From the NCBI GenBank assembly GCA_023522315.1, contig JAHCSU010000233.1:1-64000 (forward strand): a DNA stretch of 64,000 nucleotides, in the 5' to 3' direction. A model generated the notes under the pieces. The model had not been told where the DNA came from, made no database searches, and saw only the letters and a program-made list of their open reading frames with translations. Made by a program: the position numbers and the translations under genes. Of the stretch, positions 54,501 to 63,698 are shown piece by piece. The number at the start of each line of letters is the position of its first letter. Positions within the stretch are counted from its first letter, which is position 1. The DNA comes from Nostoc sp. CCCryo 231-06. Its GTDB lineage: Bacteria; Cyanobacteriota; Cyanobacteriia; Cyanobacteriales; Nostocaceae.

Positions 54501-56174
54501 ATGACAAACAGTTCTATGGCAAAGCCAATTGAATTTAATTTATTTGCACCTTACAACAAAGGAGCGGCATTAATTGGTTCTTTTTCTGATTGGCAAGAAA
54601 TTCCAATGCAGAAAGGTGATGATGGTTATTTTCGTACAAGTGTTGAACTAGAAGACGGCGTTTATAATTATAAATTTCGCATCCAGTCAAATTCATGGTT
54701 TTTTGAACCAGAACAATGGGTTGATGTTACAGATCCTTATGCAACTGATATAGATGAACTGAGTGGAAAAGATGATGGTGTTATCCGGGTCAAAGATGGC
54801 AAAAGGATTACCGATACTTATGTTTGGCAACATGATGATAAACCTTTACCTGCTGACCGCGAATTAGTAATTTATGAATTGCACGTCGGTGATTTTTCTG
54901 GTGGCGAGGATGACCCTTATGCACGAGGCAAGTACAAACACGTCATTGAAAAGTTAGATTATCTATGCGAACTAGAAATCAACGCGATTGAGTTGATGCC
55001 ACTTAAAGAATATCCTGGTGATTATAGTTGGGGTTATAACCCGCGCCACTTCTTTGCAACAGAATCTAGTTATGGTTCTACTGCTGGTTTGAAAAAATTG
55101 ATTGATGAGTGTCATGGCAAAGGTATTCGTGTAATTCTTGACGGTATTTATAACCACTCAGAAGCATCTGCTCCTTTAACACAAATTGACCACGATTATT
55201 GGTATCATCACGAACCCCGTGACCCTGATAATAACTGGGGGCCTGAGTTTAATTATGAACATTATGACGAAAAATTAGATATTCATCCAGCGTGGAAATT
55301 TACTGGTGAGGCAATCCGTTTTTGGATATCAGAATATCATCTTGATGGGATTCGCTATGATGCAGCGCGGCAAATTGCCAATTACGATTTCATGCACTGG
55401 ATTGTTCAGGAAGCCAAAAAAACTGCTAGCATGAAGCCTTTTTACAACGTTGCTGAACACATTCCTGAAACTACCAGCATTACCAATGTAGATGGCCCAA
55501 TGGATGCTTGCTGGCATGATAGTTTTTATCACTGCATTCTAGAACATATCTGCGGTGATACATTTGATTTAGAGCGTCTCAAAGATGTCATTGACTGCAA
55601 GCGCCAGGGCTTCTTGGGTGCTACTAATGTAGTGAATTATCTCACCAACCACGACCATAACCATGTCATGGTTGAATTGGGAAACCGTGAGATTTTTAAC
55701 GAAGAAGCCTTTAGACGGGCTAAATTAGGAGTAGCCATCCTAATGACTGCTGTTGGCGTACCTTTGATTTGGATGGGAGAGGAATTTGGCGAGTATAAAC
55801 CTAAACAACCTGAATCATCAAAAATCGATTGGACGCTGTTAGGTAATGATCTAAATCGTAGTTTATTTGAATCATACAAAGGCTTAACCAACCTGCGTAA
55901 AAGTAATCATGCCCTATACACTGAAAATATTGATTTTATCCACGAAAATGCAGAGGCAAAAGTATTAGCTTATACTCGTTGGAATGGTGAAGGTTCTCGT
56001 GTAGTTGTAATAGCAAATTTCTCAGAAAATTTCCTAGCAGGCTATCATGTTCCTAACTTTCCTAGCGTTGGTACATGGCACGAATGGACAGGCAATTATG
56101 ATGTCGAAGCTGGTGATGATGGCATCCTAACTGACTTGGGGCCATACGAAGCCAAAGTGTTTGTATGGCAGTAA
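54501..56174 (+). CDS. GH13 alpha-amylase family enzyme with CBM48-like domain
   Basis: The 557-residue protein has an N-terminal starch/glycogen-binding CBM48 domain (about 7-95, APYNKGAALIGSFSDWQE). A GH13 barrel follows: IRVILDGIYNHS (region I), DGIRYDAARQ with nucleophile Asp287, FYNVAEHIP with acid Glu319 and YLTNHDHNHV with Asp385. A C-terminal beta domain (VVVIANFSENF) closes it. The layout resembles maltooligosyltrehalose trehalohydrolase, branching or maltogenic enzymes acting on alpha-glucans; exact specificity is open. It has its own terminator. Together with the glucokinase and sucrose synthase nearby it fits a glycogen/sucrose context. Confidence 0.9.
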   Translation: MTNSSMAKPIEFNLFAPYNKGAALIGSFSDWQEIPMQKGDDGYFRTSVELEDGVYNYKFRIQSNSWFFEPEQWVDVTDPYATDIDELSGKDDGVIRVKDGKRITDTYVWQHDDKPLPADRELVIYELHVGDFSGGEDDPYARGKYKHVIEKLDYLCELEINAIELMPLKEYPGDYSWGYNPRHFFATESSYGSTAGLKKLIDECHGKGIRVILDGIYNHSEASAPLTQIDHDYWYHHEPRDPDNNWGPEFNYEHYDEKLDIHPAWKFTGEAIRFWISEYHLDGIRYDAARQIANYDFMHWIVQEAKKTASMKPFYNVAEHIPETTSITNVDGPMDACWHDSFYHCILEHICGDTFDLERLKDVIDCKRQGFLGATNVVNYLTNHDHNHVMVELGNREIFNEEAFRRAKLGVAILMTAVGVPLIWMGEEFGEYKPKQPESSKIDWTLLGNDLNRSLFESYKGLTNLRKSNHALYTENIDFIHENAEAKVLAYTRWNGEGSRVVVIANFSENFLAGYHVPNFPSVGTWHEWTGNYDVEAGDDGILTDLGPYEAKVFVWQ

Positions 56175-56216
56175 TTATATACACTACTACTGAGTAAGTA
56201 GTCCAATAGTAGAGAA

Positions 56217-56241
56217 AAAGGGGGAAAATATTTCCCCTTTT
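56217..56241 (+). terminator. Terminator after the GH13 gene
   Basis: The stem GGGGAAA/TTTCCCC around ATA, extended by flanking A and T runs (AAAAG ... TTTT), lies about 45 bases after the stop codon. Confidence 0.8.
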
Positions 56242-56589
56242 GCTGTTATTATGACTTACCCATTGACAAGAAATACCAAATATGAATAAGTTTAAAAACT
56301 ACATATTTCGTAAGGGTAAAGCAATGCTGTGTCTTTACAACGTGGTCTATTTGCGTAGTTTACCGCCGTAGGCATCGCAGGATAATTAAGAAAAGCCTGA
56401 AAACTTCCGGGAGCATCGTTAATTGACATCACGATGCATTTGTACAGTGCGTAAGTTATAGTTATTACCTTATTCATTTACAATTTAGTGATAAATTTGT
56501 CAAGCAAAAACTCAGCTATTTTAATATTTCATTGGTTTGTGTTACACTTTTTATTTGAAGTGCGTATATAAAATTGCCAGAGCATCCCC
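56242..56589. other. Intergenic region upstream of DAHP synthase
   Basis: No accepted gene. A partial copy of the 21-nt repeat (GCCGTAGGCATCGC at 56365-56378) is present. A 61-residue frame on the minus strand (56292-56477) overlaps it but reads through the repeat. Confidence 0.45.
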
Positions 56590-57645
56590 ATGCACAACAA
56601 ATTATTTAATAGTAATATCGACAACGCTAACATTGAGAACGATCGCATTTTATTAACTCCCAATGAAGTTAAATCAAAATTACCTTTAACACAATTAGCC
56701 GAGCAAAGAGTTTTAGCATATAGGCAGGAAATAGAACAGATCCTAGATTTTCAGGATCGCAGAAAATTTATAGTAGTTGGCCCATGCTCAATCCATGACC
56801 CAAAAGCAGCACTTGAATATTCTGAAAAGTTGAAAAGATTGGCCGAGCAAGTCCAGGATAAGCTACTACTAATTATGCGAGTGTACTTTGAAAAACCAAG
56901 AACAACTGTAGGCTGGAAAGGGTTAATTAACGATCCAGATATGGATGATTCTTTCCATGTAGAGAATGGGTTATTAATTGCACGGGATCTATTATTAAAG
57001 ATTACAGAATTGGGATTACCTGCTGGTACAGAAGCACTAGATCCAATCATACCTCAATACATTAGTGAACTAATTACGTGGTCTGCCATTGGCGCACGCA
57101 CAACTGAATCACAAACTCACCGCGAAATGGCAAGTGGACTTTCGATGCCTGTAGGTTTTAAAAACGGTACTGATGGCAATATTCAAGTAGCTTTAAATGC
57201 CTTACAATCAGCTAGAAACCCGCATAATTTTCTGGGAATTAATCAAAACGGACAGGTCAGCGTCTTTCAAACTAAAGGTAATGGCTACGGTCACGTAATT
57301 TTAAGGGGTGGTAGTCAACCCAACTTTGATGCAGTAAATGTCAAACTGGTAGAAGAGAAATTAAAACAGGCAGATTTACCACCGAGGATTGTTATTGACT
57401 GTAGCCACGGTAATACCAATAAAGATTACAAATTACAAGGTGCTGTCTTAGAAAATATTATTCAGCAAATAGTAGATGGTAATACATCAATAGTTGGCAT
57501 GATGCTGGAATCGCATTTGTATGAAGGTAGTCAACCAATTACTGGTAAAGGAGAATTAAAATATGGGATTTCTGTAACTGATAAATGTATTAGTTGGGAA
57601 GAAACCGAAAAAATTATTTTAGCTGCTCACGAAAAACTTAAATAA
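56590..57645 (+). CDS. 3-deoxy-7-phosphoheptulonate (DAHP) synthase, class I AroG/F/H type
   Basis: Condenses phosphoenolpyruvate and erythrose 4-phosphate, the first step of the shikimate pathway. The 351-residue protein has VVGPCSIHDPKAALEY, MRVYFEKPRTTVGWKGLIND, GARTTESQTHREMASGLSMP, KNGTDG, LRGGSQPNF and VIDCSHGN, all family signatures. The N-terminal extension with LTPNEVKSKLPLT fits the allosteric region of the E. coli-type enzymes, so inhibition by an aromatic amino acid is likely. Which one cannot be read. It stands alone with a hairpin downstream. Confidence 0.94.
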   Translation: MHNKLFNSNIDNANIENDRILLTPNEVKSKLPLTQLAEQRVLAYRQEIEQILDFQDRRKFIVVGPCSIHDPKAALEYSEKLKRLAEQVQDKLLLIMRVYFEKPRTTVGWKGLINDPDMDDSFHVENGLLIARDLLLKITELGLPAGTEALDPIIPQYISELITWSAIGARTTESQTHREMASGLSMPVGFKNGTDGNIQVALNALQSARNPHNFLGINQNGQVSVFQTKGNGYGHVILRGGSQPNFDAVNVKLVEEKLKQADLPPRIVIDCSHGNTNKDYKLQGAVLENIIQQIVDGNTSIVGMMLESHLYEGSQPITGKGELKYGISVTDKCISWEETEKIILAAHEKLK

Positions 57646-57700
57646 ATACCATTGTCTAGGTTTTCAGAGGCTTTTAATTTTACTCGCCAACGCTAGTAGA

Positions 57701-57730
57701 GCTTGTCATTACCTATATGTGACAAGCTTG
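57701..57730 (+). terminator. Probable terminator after DAHP synthase
   Basis: The stem GCTTGTCA/TGACAAGC with an 11-base loop is followed by TTGTTT, about 55 bases after the stop codon. Confidence 0.55.
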
Positions 57731-57792
57731 TTTACTAGATGCTGCGCGTAGCTAGCTTCTTGGTGGGGGTATGCTAAAGCCAAGCAAATCTA

Positions 57793-58296
57793 CTAAGCCT
57801 GTAATGCCTTAAACCACTTATTCAAAACAGTGCTGATAGTTTTCTTAATCTGATGATTACGGTTCCACTTTTGGAATGCGATTTCATACTCTTCGCCTTT
57901 CATTTGAAAGGTATTCCAGACATCCAGTCCTACAGGTAATCCGCAGAATAGCAAAATGTACAGCGACCCAGAAATTCCGCCACCAGTGATTAAATCGACT
58001 AGTATAAAAAAGCCGTTAAAAATTGCATAATTCCCTAGACGCTTCTGAAATCTTCTGATGCGGTAAGCGTCAAAAGCCTTTCGCTGTTGAACTTGCCCCT
58101 GTTGTATTACCCAATCGCGTTCTGCTAATTTTAAAGAATCAGGTGAAATTTCTAACTCAGCAGCAATTTCTAATATCTGCTCATAATAAAATTCTGTATC
58201 TTTGTCGTCAGCTTGACGAGCGATCGCTAATTGCAGAATTTGTTGGACATCTTCTTGGCTATACGAGCGGATGCTTTGAGGTTCAAACGCCGTCAT
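57793..58296 (-). CDS. 2TM-domain membrane protein
   Basis: The 167-residue product has an N-terminal soluble helical part resembling the SHOCT/DUF1707-like start (SYSQEDVQQILQLAIARQAD). A basic stretch (KAFDAYRIRRFQKRLGNY) follows, then two transmembrane helices (about 95-133, FNGFFILVDLIT and GSLYILLFCGLPVGLDVW) characteristic of the 2TM family. A short cytoplasmic tail closes it. Function unknown. Confidence 0.85.
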   Translation of the reverse strand: MTAFEPQSIRSYSQEDVQQILQLAIARQADDKDTEFYYEQILEIAAELEISPDSLKLAERDWVIQQGQVQQRKAFDAYRIRRFQKRLGNYAIFNGFFILVDLITGGGISGSLYILLFCGLPVGLDVWNTFQMKGEEYEIAFQKWNRNHQIKKTISTVLNKWFKALQA

Positions 58297-58548
58297 AATT
58301 TTTTCTCTTATATTACTTTTAATAGAAATTTGCTGCCCGACAGATTTTAAGCAGCTATGCCAGTACTATTTCCATTATTCTTACATTAACAAATCTATTA
58401 GTCATTAGTCATTAGTCATTAGTCAAGAGTTGCTCTCCACTGCCTCCCCGCTCCCCACCAATATAAAGACTCTCCAAATATCCAGATATTATTAAGATGC
58501 AGCAGAGGATAATAACGAAGTAACAAGCAGTAAGAAGGATGTAACTCA
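58297..58548. repeat. Intergenic region with TAGTCAT heptamers
   Basis: At about 58400-58426 TAGTCAT is repeated three to four times and followed by a CCTCCCCGCTCCCC patch. The last 30 bases provide the ribosome binding site of the next gene (GAAGGATG). Confidence 0.6.
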
Positions 58549-59265
58549 ATGTTTAACGAAAATGGATCGATTCGTACCCTATCCGTTGATATTGGCGGTA
58601 GTGGCGTTAAGGCTATGGTTTTGGATATTACGGGGAATCCTGTAACGGAAAGGGCGCGTTTAGATACACCCCAACCTGCTACACCAGAAGTTGTAATTAA
58701 TGCAATTGTTGTGTTAGCAGCCGCTCACGGTGAATTTCATCGCGTTTCGGTCGGTTTTCCCGGTGTAGTGAGGTGTGGAGTCACGGAAACTGCGGTAAAT
58801 TTACATCCAGATTGGATTGGATTTGATTTAGAAACAGCATTATTAAAACACTTAAACAAGCCTGTACGGGTAATTAATGATGCAGACATGCAGGGGTTTG
58901 GGGCGATCGCAGGTAAAGGTGTCGAACTGGTGATTACTCTGGGTACGGGGTTTGGTTCGGCTTTATTTGTAGATGGTAAGCTGGTGCCAAATATGGAAAT
59001 GGGGCATCATCCGTTTCGCAAAGGACAGACTTTCGAGCAGCAGTTGAGGCGTGCAGAGTTAGATAAAATTGGTGATAAAAGATGGAATAGGCGTTTAGAA
59101 AAAGCGATCGCATCCTTGCAACATCTGTTCAATTATGATTACCTTTACATGGGCGGCGGTGAAGCTGTGAGAGTGAATTTGCAGCTACCGTTAAATGTAA
59201 AACTCATCCCCAATATCGCTGGTTTATTAGGTGGTATTGCTTTGTGGCGAGATGAGAAAAAGTAA
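58549..59265 (+). CDS. ppgK: ROK-family glucokinase, polyphosphate-type
   Basis: Phosphorylates glucose, using polyphosphate or ATP. The 238-residue protein has the phosphate-1 loop LSVDIGGSGVKAMVLD, the sugar-binding GFPGVVRCG and NDADMQGFG (catalytic Asp). The phosphate-2 loop LGTGFGSALF and EMGHHPFRKG follow. Length and these motifs match polyphosphate glucokinases of cyanobacteria rather than longer ROK repressors. ATG 58549 follows GAAGGATG at good spacing. Fits with the GH13 enzyme and sucrose synthase for sugar recycling. Donor preference is inferred. Confidence 0.87.
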   Translation: MFNENGSIRTLSVDIGGSGVKAMVLDITGNPVTERARLDTPQPATPEVVINAIVVLAAAHGEFHRVSVGFPGVVRCGVTETAVNLHPDWIGFDLETALLKHLNKPVRVINDADMQGFGAIAGKGVELVITLGTGFGSALFVDGKLVPNMEMGHHPFRKGQTFEQQLRRAELDKIGDKRWNRRLEKAIASLQHLFNYDYLYMGGGEAVRVNLQLPLNVKLIPNIAGLLGGIALWRDEKK

Positions 59266-59476
59266 AAACTTTTTCAGTATCGACAACTGAGCGTACTAAG
59301 CGATGTCTAAGGGCGGGCTATTTTACGTCGCACTTTTTATTAAGGTGCTTCTTTCTCAATATTTAAAAATGATATAAAAATTAACATAGGTTAGGTAAAA
59401 AAATTGCACGCACTATCCCAGATAGCAGTAATGTTGTTGCTTAAAAGAAATATTGGTTGAATTAAAATGAACTACA

Positions 59477-60031
59477 ATGACTGAAATCGGCCTGATGATG
59501 ACGGACGTGTTAACAATAAAACAGGCATTTGGGGTCAATTTGCCACAGATGCAATTAGTTCAGATGGAGAATGACGTAAACCAGTCAAAACAGAGTCAGT
59601 TAGAGATAACTGCTCAAGTCACACCACCTGAATTCATGCAGATAGATGGGATTTCTCAGGCTTCTTCCTCAGCGATCGCACCAGAAAAAAAACATATACT
59701 TAAGAAAATCACCAAACAGAATCCGGGACTAGCTTCTTCTAACTTAGGTGAGTCTAATAAGTATTCTCAGTCTGGAGATCAAATCCGTGCAAAGGCTACA
59801 GGACGGTTCCAGAAGTTTAGTAGCCAACCTATGCCGACTCTTTCTTTCGGTAGCTCTGGTCTTGCTGTCAGAGCCTTACAACGGCTGTTAGTGTCCAACG
59901 GTTATGCCGTTAGAGTGGATGGGGTTTTTGGGGCATTGACAGAGACTGCCATCAAAGCCTTTCAAAATCAGCAGAATTTAGCAACCGATGGAGTAGTTGG
60001 TCAAAGAACTTGGAGTGCGTTGACAATTTAG
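59477..60031 (+). CDS. Peptidoglycan-binding (PG_binding_1) domain protein
   Basis: The 184-residue protein has a poorly conserved Gln/Ser-rich N-terminal 120 residues. The C-terminal peptidoglycan-binding domain follows (about 125-182, LSFGSSGLAVRALQRLLVSN then VDGVFGALTETAIKAFQNQQ and VVGQRTWSAL). No clear signal peptide is visible at the annotated start. It probably binds the wall or acts as an inactive partner of a hydrolase. ATG 59477; ATGs at residues 7 and 8 are alternatives. Confidence 0.82.
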   Translation: MTEIGLMMTDVLTIKQAFGVNLPQMQLVQMENDVNQSKQSQLEITAQVTPPEFMQIDGISQASSSAIAPEKKHILKKITKQNPGLASSNLGESNKYSQSGDQIRAKATGRFQKFSSQPMPTLSFGSSGLAVRALQRLLVSNGYAVRVDGVFGALTETAIKAFQNQQNLATDGVVGQRTWSALTI

Positions 60032-60253
60032 TTAGGAGTTAGGAGTTAGGAGTTATGAGTTGGAAGTTAGGAGTTAGGAGTTGGAAGTTAGGAGTTATAC
60101 CGATTATCTGTGAGCTTGCTCCAGAACAAGGAGAAAATACCAAGTCTTACCAAGGTTCATTTTGTGCATCTTCCCAATGAACTGGTCTTAGGAGTTAGGA
60201 AAATTTGTTATTTTTATAATTCCTAACTCCTCACTCCTAACTCCTAACTTAAT
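60028..60253. repeat. Inverted arrays of TTAGGAG heptamers
   Basis: From 60028 to about 60095 there are repeated TTAGGAG/TTGGAAG units. From about 60219 to 60250 the complementary CTCCTAA units appear, so the two arrays can pair. Between them is unique sequence. They lie between the convergent peptidoglycan-binding and sucrose synthase genes and may act as a transcript end. Confidence 0.85.
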
Positions 60254-60268
60254 TTCACTTCTAACTTA

Positions 60269-62689
60269 TTATCGGTGCTTATGCTGCTCTAATAGCTGTT
60301 GCGCTCTTGGCTTGTAAATTAAATAGAACAAAGCCTCAAGATAACGTAACAAATCTTCCCGATTCTCCTTCGAGGTGAAATTCCAGAAGCCATAAATTCG
60401 TGATAATGATAACAGCTTGGTAGTGTGAATTTTCCAAGTATAGGTGCTGTAAACTCGGTCAATTCCTCGCTGCGAAATTTCACTCCAGTAGTTAGGATTC
60501 TGTTCGCATTTTGTGATAAACTCGATAATTTTTGTGGCTGTCTCGTCTAACTTTGTTGGGTTAATTAAAAAGCCATTCACCTTATCTTGAATAATCTCCA
60601 ACGGCCCACCAAACTGTGTGGCAAAAGTCGGTAATCCTGAAACCATCGACTCTAAAATTGTCAAACCAAAAGCTTCAAATAAAGCTGGTTGTACAAAAAT
60701 TCCCTGATGATCGGCAATGACTCGATAAATTTCACCAGAATCGGTTTTAGTCAGGCGCACACCCAGCCAACGAATTTTACCGTGGAGATTGTACTCCTCA
60801 ATTATTTGGTAGAGTTTGATAATTTCGTCACGTTCTTCGTTGTCGCCTGATTCTTCGACGCGTAATTTACCGGCTACCAAAATTAAGTTGTAATGCTCTT
60901 GTAATTCTTTACTTTGACCATAACATTCAGCTAAACCTGTGAGGTTTTTGATGTGGTCAAGACGCGCCATTGAGAAGAGAGGGCGCTTGTTAGGATCGTC
61001 GAGTTTGCCAAATATTTGCGTGGGGTCTTCAAGAGTAAAGAGTGTTTCTGCAAGGCGTTGGCGATCGCTCTCTACCCGGTCTTTAGTTCGGGTGTAGGGG
61101 AAGTAATTATTTTCGTTTACTCCAGGTGGTACGACATTAAATTTAGGACTAAATAATTCAATCCCATTAGTCACATGGTACAACTCCGGCATGGTGAAGC
61201 ACTTATAAGACTCGTACTGTCCCACACTATCCGGTGTCCCCACAATTTCTTGATAGGTGCTGCTGACAACAAAATTGGCAGCATTCATTGCAATCAAGTC
61301 AGCTGTGAATTGCAATGAAAAATGATATTTCTCCTCTAATTCTTGCCAGTAGAGGTTACTGAACAAGTATTTAGATTTTTCCAGAGCATGGGCAATATTG
61401 CATTGGGTAACTTTCAGCCGTCGCGCCAGCAAAAATGCCACTAAATTCCCATCAGTATAGTTTCCAACTATTAAGTCAGGTGTACCTTGAAATTCTGCCC
61501 GTAGTTCTCTTTCTGAATCAATGGCGAAAGTTTCTAGATAAGGCCAAAACTCAAACCGGGAAATCCAGTTTTGAGTCATGTTAGGATTAAATTCCCGTAA
61601 AGGCACTCGCAAAATCCAGGCATTTTCGGTATCATGGACTTTTTCTAGCCGTTGATTACAAAGGGTACCATCACTATTGGGAATCAAGCGGGTGAGAATA
61701 ATTACCTTTGGCTCGACATTCAATTTCTCTAAACCCGCAAGCAGAACATCTTCTTGTAGCTGCTTCTCTAGGCTCTTTGCCTGGTCGAGGACGTAAACTA
61801 CCTGACCGCCGGTATCGGGACGCCCCAACACTCCCTCTTGCCCAAACCAACCGTGAGCTGACACCAAGACGATTTTAAAAATCATCGGGACACGAGAAAT
61901 GAAGGCTTCTAGGGTCTGGGGATCGGCAGAATCAATCAATTCATCGAGAATATTTAAAGTTTCGCGCACTCGCCCTGCGGTGTTACCCCAACCCGGTTCA
62001 AAACCCATTGACTGCAATTGGAATCGGAATTGTTCGTAAGGTTCCTCTTCGGGACGATTATTAACAAAACCGATAGCTTTCTTAACTTGCTCGGAAAGTT
62101 GCTGCTGTGATTGAATGCGATCGTTAATCAGCAGTTGCACACCGTTGTAGTGGTGCAGGCGCAAGAAATTAAATAAGCTGTCCAGCAATTGTTTGGAGTC
62201 TTGAAAGATTTTGCTGGATAGATAGCGGTTGAGAAATTGTACTCCCTTACCAATATTTTTGGGGTCGCGGATGATTGGGGTGTAGTCATAAAACGGGCCG
62301 AAATCCAATTCTAACAGGTCGCCCTCGTTGGGATGATATTTATTCACCAAGCGATCGCGCAAATCCAGCAAATCCTGCACCGTCATCGGCTCAATGCTCA
62401 AGTCTGATGTCAACCAATAAACTTCTTGGCTGGCAATCTTAGAACGGATGATCAAACAGAAGTTTGAGTCCTCCTGAATAATTTCCTGAGTATAGTAAAT
62501 CAGTTTGCCTAACTCAGAGGTAGTATAAAATTCGTCGGGTTTCTGCGACTTTGAGCAATACTCACTATATACATTCAGTATATCGTTCCGCAGCAAGTAC
62601 TTCTTTTCTTGTTGGCGTAATTCACTAAGAAAGGAACGCAAATCACTTCTTTCTTCACTATCTAAGACTGCTTGAAGCAATTCAGACAT
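60269..62689 (-). CDS. susA: Sucrose synthase
   Basis: Reversibly converts sucrose and UDP/ADP to nucleotide-glucose and fructose. The 806-residue protein has the N-terminal SUS regulatory region and the conserved GT-B core. Core motifs include VLVSAHGWFGQEGVLGRPDT, GGQVVYVLDQ, the GT4 HALEKSKYLFSNLYW, SMARLDHIKNLTG and the E-x7-E site FEAFGLTILESMVSGLP. I choose ATG 62689 (MSELLQAVLDSEE, with GGAG five bases before) over ATG 62719, which adds ten non-conserved residues. In filamentous nitrogen-fixing cyanobacteria this enzyme works mainly in sucrose cleavage. Confidence 0.96.
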   Translation of the reverse strand: MSELLQAVLDSEERSDLRSFLSELRQQEKKYLLRNDILNVYSEYCSKSQKPDEFYTTSELGKLIYYTQEIIQEDSNFCLIIRSKIASQEVYWLTSDLSIEPMTVQDLLDLRDRLVNKYHPNEGDLLELDFGPFYDYTPIIRDPKNIGKGVQFLNRYLSSKIFQDSKQLLDSLFNFLRLHHYNGVQLLINDRIQSQQQLSEQVKKAIGFVNNRPEEEPYEQFRFQLQSMGFEPGWGNTAGRVRETLNILDELIDSADPQTLEAFISRVPMIFKIVLVSAHGWFGQEGVLGRPDTGGQVVYVLDQAKSLEKQLQEDVLLAGLEKLNVEPKVIILTRLIPNSDGTLCNQRLEKVHDTENAWILRVPLREFNPNMTQNWISRFEFWPYLETFAIDSERELRAEFQGTPDLIVGNYTDGNLVAFLLARRLKVTQCNIAHALEKSKYLFSNLYWQELEEKYHFSLQFTADLIAMNAANFVVSSTYQEIVGTPDSVGQYESYKCFTMPELYHVTNGIELFSPKFNVVPPGVNENNYFPYTRTKDRVESDRQRLAETLFTLEDPTQIFGKLDDPNKRPLFSMARLDHIKNLTGLAECYGQSKELQEHYNLILVAGKLRVEESGDNEERDEIIKLYQIIEEYNLHGKIRWLGVRLTKTDSGEIYRVIADHQGIFVQPALFEAFGLTILESMVSGLPTFATQFGGPLEIIQDKVNGFLINPTKLDETATKIIEFITKCEQNPNYWSEISQRGIDRVYSTYTWKIHTTKLLSLSRIYGFWNFTSKENREDLLRYLEALFYLIYKPRAQQLLEQHKHR

Positions 62690-62990
62690 GGCAACTCCAT
62701 TAGATGACGATGTTTGCATTGTTGACTTTCAAGGCGAGGCAAATAAGCCTCAACCTTTTGTTAGACCACATATAAACACGAAATAACACAGATAAATTGT
62801 ATTTATCTGTGTACCTACAAGTATCAACTTTTCAGCAGACACTTAAACCGTGTTCTTCTTTACCTAAAGTATCTATGACTCAGTATTTTTTGCTCTAACT
62901 AAAGGAATACAATTTTTATTTATTTTGATATATGTTAGGAAATAACTGCATAATAATATTGGTTGCGGGCACAATCAATCATGCCCTGAA
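62690..62990. other. Intergenic region upstream of susA
   Basis: About 300 bases between divergent genes, AT-rich. There is a weak inverted pair ATTTATCTGTG/CACAGATAAAT around 62788-62813. The susA promoter should lie here. Confidence 0.4.
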
Positions 62991-63698
62991 ATGGTTTATT
63001 TAATCATAAAGACACAAAAACATCTAGAAAAGAATATCCAGATTATGAAAGCTAAATATACCATCAATCTCCATAAAGGACTAACATTCTTTTTTGTACT
63101 CGGACTTATGTTTTTTTACCAGAACTTCACTCTTGGTGCTTGGGTGTATTTAGCACTTCATAGTACTTATGGCTTTCTGTGGCTACTAAAAGACCAGCTA
63201 TTTCCAGACAAACAATGGGAGCAATTCGTTTCTATTCCACAGAGCATTTTCGGCTTTATTCTGGTGAGCTTATATTGGATAGCACCCTTTATTCTGATTA
63301 GTAGTGGCACAGTACCACCACTACCACTAGTGGCAGTAGCCATTTCCTTGAACATCTTTGGTGTTTTTCTACACTTTGCTAGCGATGCCCAAAAGTACTA
63401 TACCCTTAAGTATCAGAAGGGATTAATAACAGAAGGATTCTTTGCTCGTTGCCGCAACACAAATTATCTGGGAGAAATATTTATTTATACTGCCTTCGCT
63501 ATGCTCACTCAACACTGGCTGCCATTCTTGATTCTCGGAGGTTTTATCAGCACGGTGTTTATTCCAAATATGCTTAAGAAGGACTCTTCTTTATCTCGTT
63601 ACTCTGAGTTTGATGACTACAAAAATCGCTCTGGGCTTTTATTCCCAAAACTGTTTTTAATGCCAGGTTCTAAGCAACAAGAAAAGACTGTCATTTAG
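62991..63698 (+). CDS. Membrane protein of the DUF1295/isoprenylcysteine methyltransferase-like group
   Basis: The 235-residue product has five or six hydrophobic segments (LTFFFVLGLMFFYQNF, GAWVYLALHSTYGFLWLL, IFGFILVSLYWIAPFILI, LPLVAVAISLNIFGVFLHF). It carries the signature RNTNYLGEIFIYTAFAM and terminal DDYKNRSGLLFPK. This is the pattern of steroid-5-alpha-reductase/ICMT-type C-terminal domains, where R-N-P/T-x-Y-x-G-E binds NADPH or SAM. ATG 62991 or the internal ATG 63045 (MKAKYTINLHKG) could start it; the latter begins at conserved-looking sequence. Substrate unknown. Confidence 0.8.
   Translation: MVYLIIKTQKHLEKNIQIMKAKYTINLHKGLTFFFVLGLMFFYQNFTLGAWVYLALHSTYGFLWLLKDQLFPDKQWEQFVSIPQSIFGFILVSLYWIAPFILISSGTVPPLPLVAVAISLNIFGVFLHFASDAQKYYTLKYQKGLITEGFFARCRNTNYLGEIFIYTAFAMLTQHWLPFLILGGFISTVFIPNMLKKDSSLSRYSEFDDYKNRSGLLFPKLFLMPGSKQQEKTVI

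Noticed and set aside
56292..56477. 61-residue minus-strand ORF upstream of DAHP synthase
   Set aside because: It reads through a copy of the dispersed GCCGTAGGCATCGC repeat and has no recognisable domain; more likely intergenic.
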